Assembly (NCBI GenBank): GCA_024277475.1
Contig: JAJRVC010000234.1
Location: 1-5,883, forward strand
Reading direction: 5' to 3'
Source: Deltaproteobacteria bacterium
GTDB taxonomy: Bacteria > Desulfobacterota > Desulfobacteria > Desulfobacterales > JAFDCJ01
Length of the DNA stretch: 5,883 nt
The position numbers and the translations under genes were made by a program. Shown here piece after piece: positions 5,022 through 5,883 of the stretch. Numbering within the stretch: the first letter of the stretch is position 1; every line of letters begins with the position of its first letter. The notes under the pieces are model-generated. The model was given only the letters and a program-made list of their open reading frames with translations, ran no database searches and was not told where the DNA came from.

Positions 5022-5883
5022 TTAATTATAATAGCAAGCATAGGAGTGCCATATGAACAGTGAAATGAATTTTGATGGTGTAATCTCGTCTAATTGGAAA
5101 GCGTTACCAAGCAATGAAGTAGCGACAGGTATATTTGAACATATTCTTTGGAATGGAGATAAGGGCAAAAGAGCTTTAGTTTTTGAGTTTAAGGCATTAA
5201 TATCCAAAGAAAACCCCAACATTGATAAAGTGCCTGCCAATGTCTCAGCATCCTTAATCTGATGGAGTTTTGAAAAAGCCAGCGGTGTGTTCAAATCATC
5301 GCTTAAAGCGGCAATAACGTCCTCATCAACGCTACCAACATTTGCACCCTTCACCTGATCATACCATTTTTCCAGATTTTTCTGGCTTTCCTGCAATGCC
5401 TTTACAGTCCAGTCAAACGGCTGCCTGTAGTGGGTTTTGAGCATCGTCAGGCGCAAAACTTCGCCCGGCCAGTCATGCAACTGGTCATTTATTGTGAGGA
5501 AATTGCCGCGCGATTTCGACATGGTCTCGCCTTCAACCTGAAGATGACCATTGTGCATCCAGTATCGCGCCATGGTTCTGGTGCCAAAGCAGCAGCGGCT
5601 CTGGGCAACTTCGTTTTCATGATGGGGAAACACCAGATCGACACCACCACCATGAATGTCAAACTCCTCACCGAGATAGGCTTCAGACATGGCTGAACAT
5701 TCAATATGCCAGCCCGGTCGTCCACGACCCCACGGACTGTCCCAGCCCGGCAGGTCATCGCTTGAGGGTTTCCACAACACAAAATCCATGGCGTCACGCT
5801 TATAAGGAGCTATTTCCACCCGCGCACCGGCCAGCATATCATCGGTAGAGCGGTTGGAGAGCTTGCCGTAATCGGGCATTGAG
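5022..5883 (-). CDS. cysS: Cysteinyl-tRNA synthetase, 5' end outside the window and 3' end replaced
   Basis: The enzyme charges tRNA-Cys with cysteine in the cytoplasm. The frame runs in from the right edge, so the N-terminal part with the HIGH motif (roughly 150 residues) is missing. Counting from the first methionine visible (codon at 5879), WHIECSAM (57-64) and [15 protein letters not shown] (76-90) give the zinc ligands C61, H87 and E90-region glutamates, and SDDLNTP (193-199) marks the start of the helical region. The KMSKS loop reads TMSKS (119-123). The sequence style is alphaproteobacterial. Homology ends near residue 225 (about 5205), and the last 60 residues are antisense to the cupin gene and its leader, so much of the C-terminal tRNA-binding part is lost. 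The native stop is absent; the present stop is at 5022. Confidence 0.85.
   Translation of the reverse strand, partial: SMPDYGKLSNRSTDDMLAGARVEIAPYKRDAMDFVLWKPSSDDLPGWDSPWGRGRPGWHIECSAMSEAYLGEEFDIHGGGVDLVFPHHENEVAQSRCCFGTRTMARYWMHNGHLQVEGETMSKSRGNFLTINDQLHDWPGEVLRLTMLKTHYRQPFDWTVKALQESQKNLEKWYDQVKGANVGSVDEDVIAALSDDLNTPLAFSKLHQIKDAETLAGTLSMLGFSLDINALNSKTKALLPLSPFQRICSNIPVATSLLGNAFQLDEITPSKFISLFIWHSYACYYN
5053..5262 (+). pseudogene. 5' part of a cupin-like gene, cut off by the cysS junction
   Basis: The start is well supported: promoter and operators upstream, AGGAG at 5042-5046, and six bases to the ATG at 5053. The first 48 residues (ending [11 protein letters not shown]) resemble the start of small ChrR-like or anti-sigma-type cupin proteins, which usually read as a W..LP segment, then a strand ending in R.ALVRF.PG before the metal-binding histidines. 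Those histidines are absent. After about 5196 the frame runs through the antisense of the cysteinyl-tRNA synthetase gene and stops at 5262, so residues 49-69 are not native. The gene is therefore broken by rearrangement or by mis-assembly. The cupin call is tentative because only the non-diagnostic N-terminus remains. Confidence 0.5.
5190..5210. other. Junction fusing two convergent truncated genes
   Basis: To the left the plus strand reads as a cupin-like gene in AT-rich DNA; to the right the minus strand reads as a cysteinyl-tRNA synthetase. Both lose similarity to their families at this point and each continues into the antisense of the other. The exact base cannot be fixed by eye. A deletion between convergent genes or a chimeric assembly both fit. 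Confidence 0.6.

Overview
The window looks like chromosomal DNA of a Gram-negative respiratory bacterium, with one suspicious junction near the right end. The central genes are a complex I subunit (nuoB) and a two-gene operon for exported c-type cytochromes. The larger operon protein carries two class I cytochrome c domains fused to an ethylbenzene-dehydrogenase-type heme-binding domain, the fold used by gamma subunits of the DMSO-reductase family and by NxrC-like nitrite oxidoreductase subunits. The style of this protein and of NuoB recalls Nitrospinota/Nitrospirota nitrite oxidizers. That placement is an impression from family knowledge, not a search result.

Layout, left to right. 1-211 holds no convincing gene. 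A small leucine-rich-repeat protein (minus, 316-861) has a good sigma70-type promoter at 943-972. A solitary nuoB (plus, 1139-1672) follows, with no nuoA or nuoC beside it. Three intergenic spaces around these two genes (about 212-315, 973-1078 and 1667-1800) carry diverged copies of one structured repeat: a conserved CGGGCAC(C/T)GAC core with hairpins whose stems change while pairing is kept. Next is a minus-strand operon read from 4821 down to 1840: the fused diheme/EB_dh cytochrome, then directly (TAAATG, no gap) an exported protein with one CxxCH heme site and an HExxH metallopeptidase-like motif.

The 231-bp space 4822-5052 separates that operon from a divergent plus-strand gene. It holds a C/G-rich hairpin and a strong-looking promoter bracketed by two copies of an 18-bp palindrome (TACTTTGCGCGCAAAGTA type), a clear operator architecture. 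The gene it drives starts like a small cupin protein but runs, after about 48 codons, into the antisense of a cysteinyl-tRNA synthetase gene coming from the right edge. The synthetase looks alphaproteobacterial and loses its C-terminus at the same point (about 5190-5210). Either a deletion fused two convergent genes or the contig is a chimera, so everything right of about 5200 should be treated as possibly from another genome.

The observations most worth following are the structured repeat family with compensatory stem changes, the heme/HExxH protein coupled to the NxrC-like cytochrome, and the double-operator promoter.
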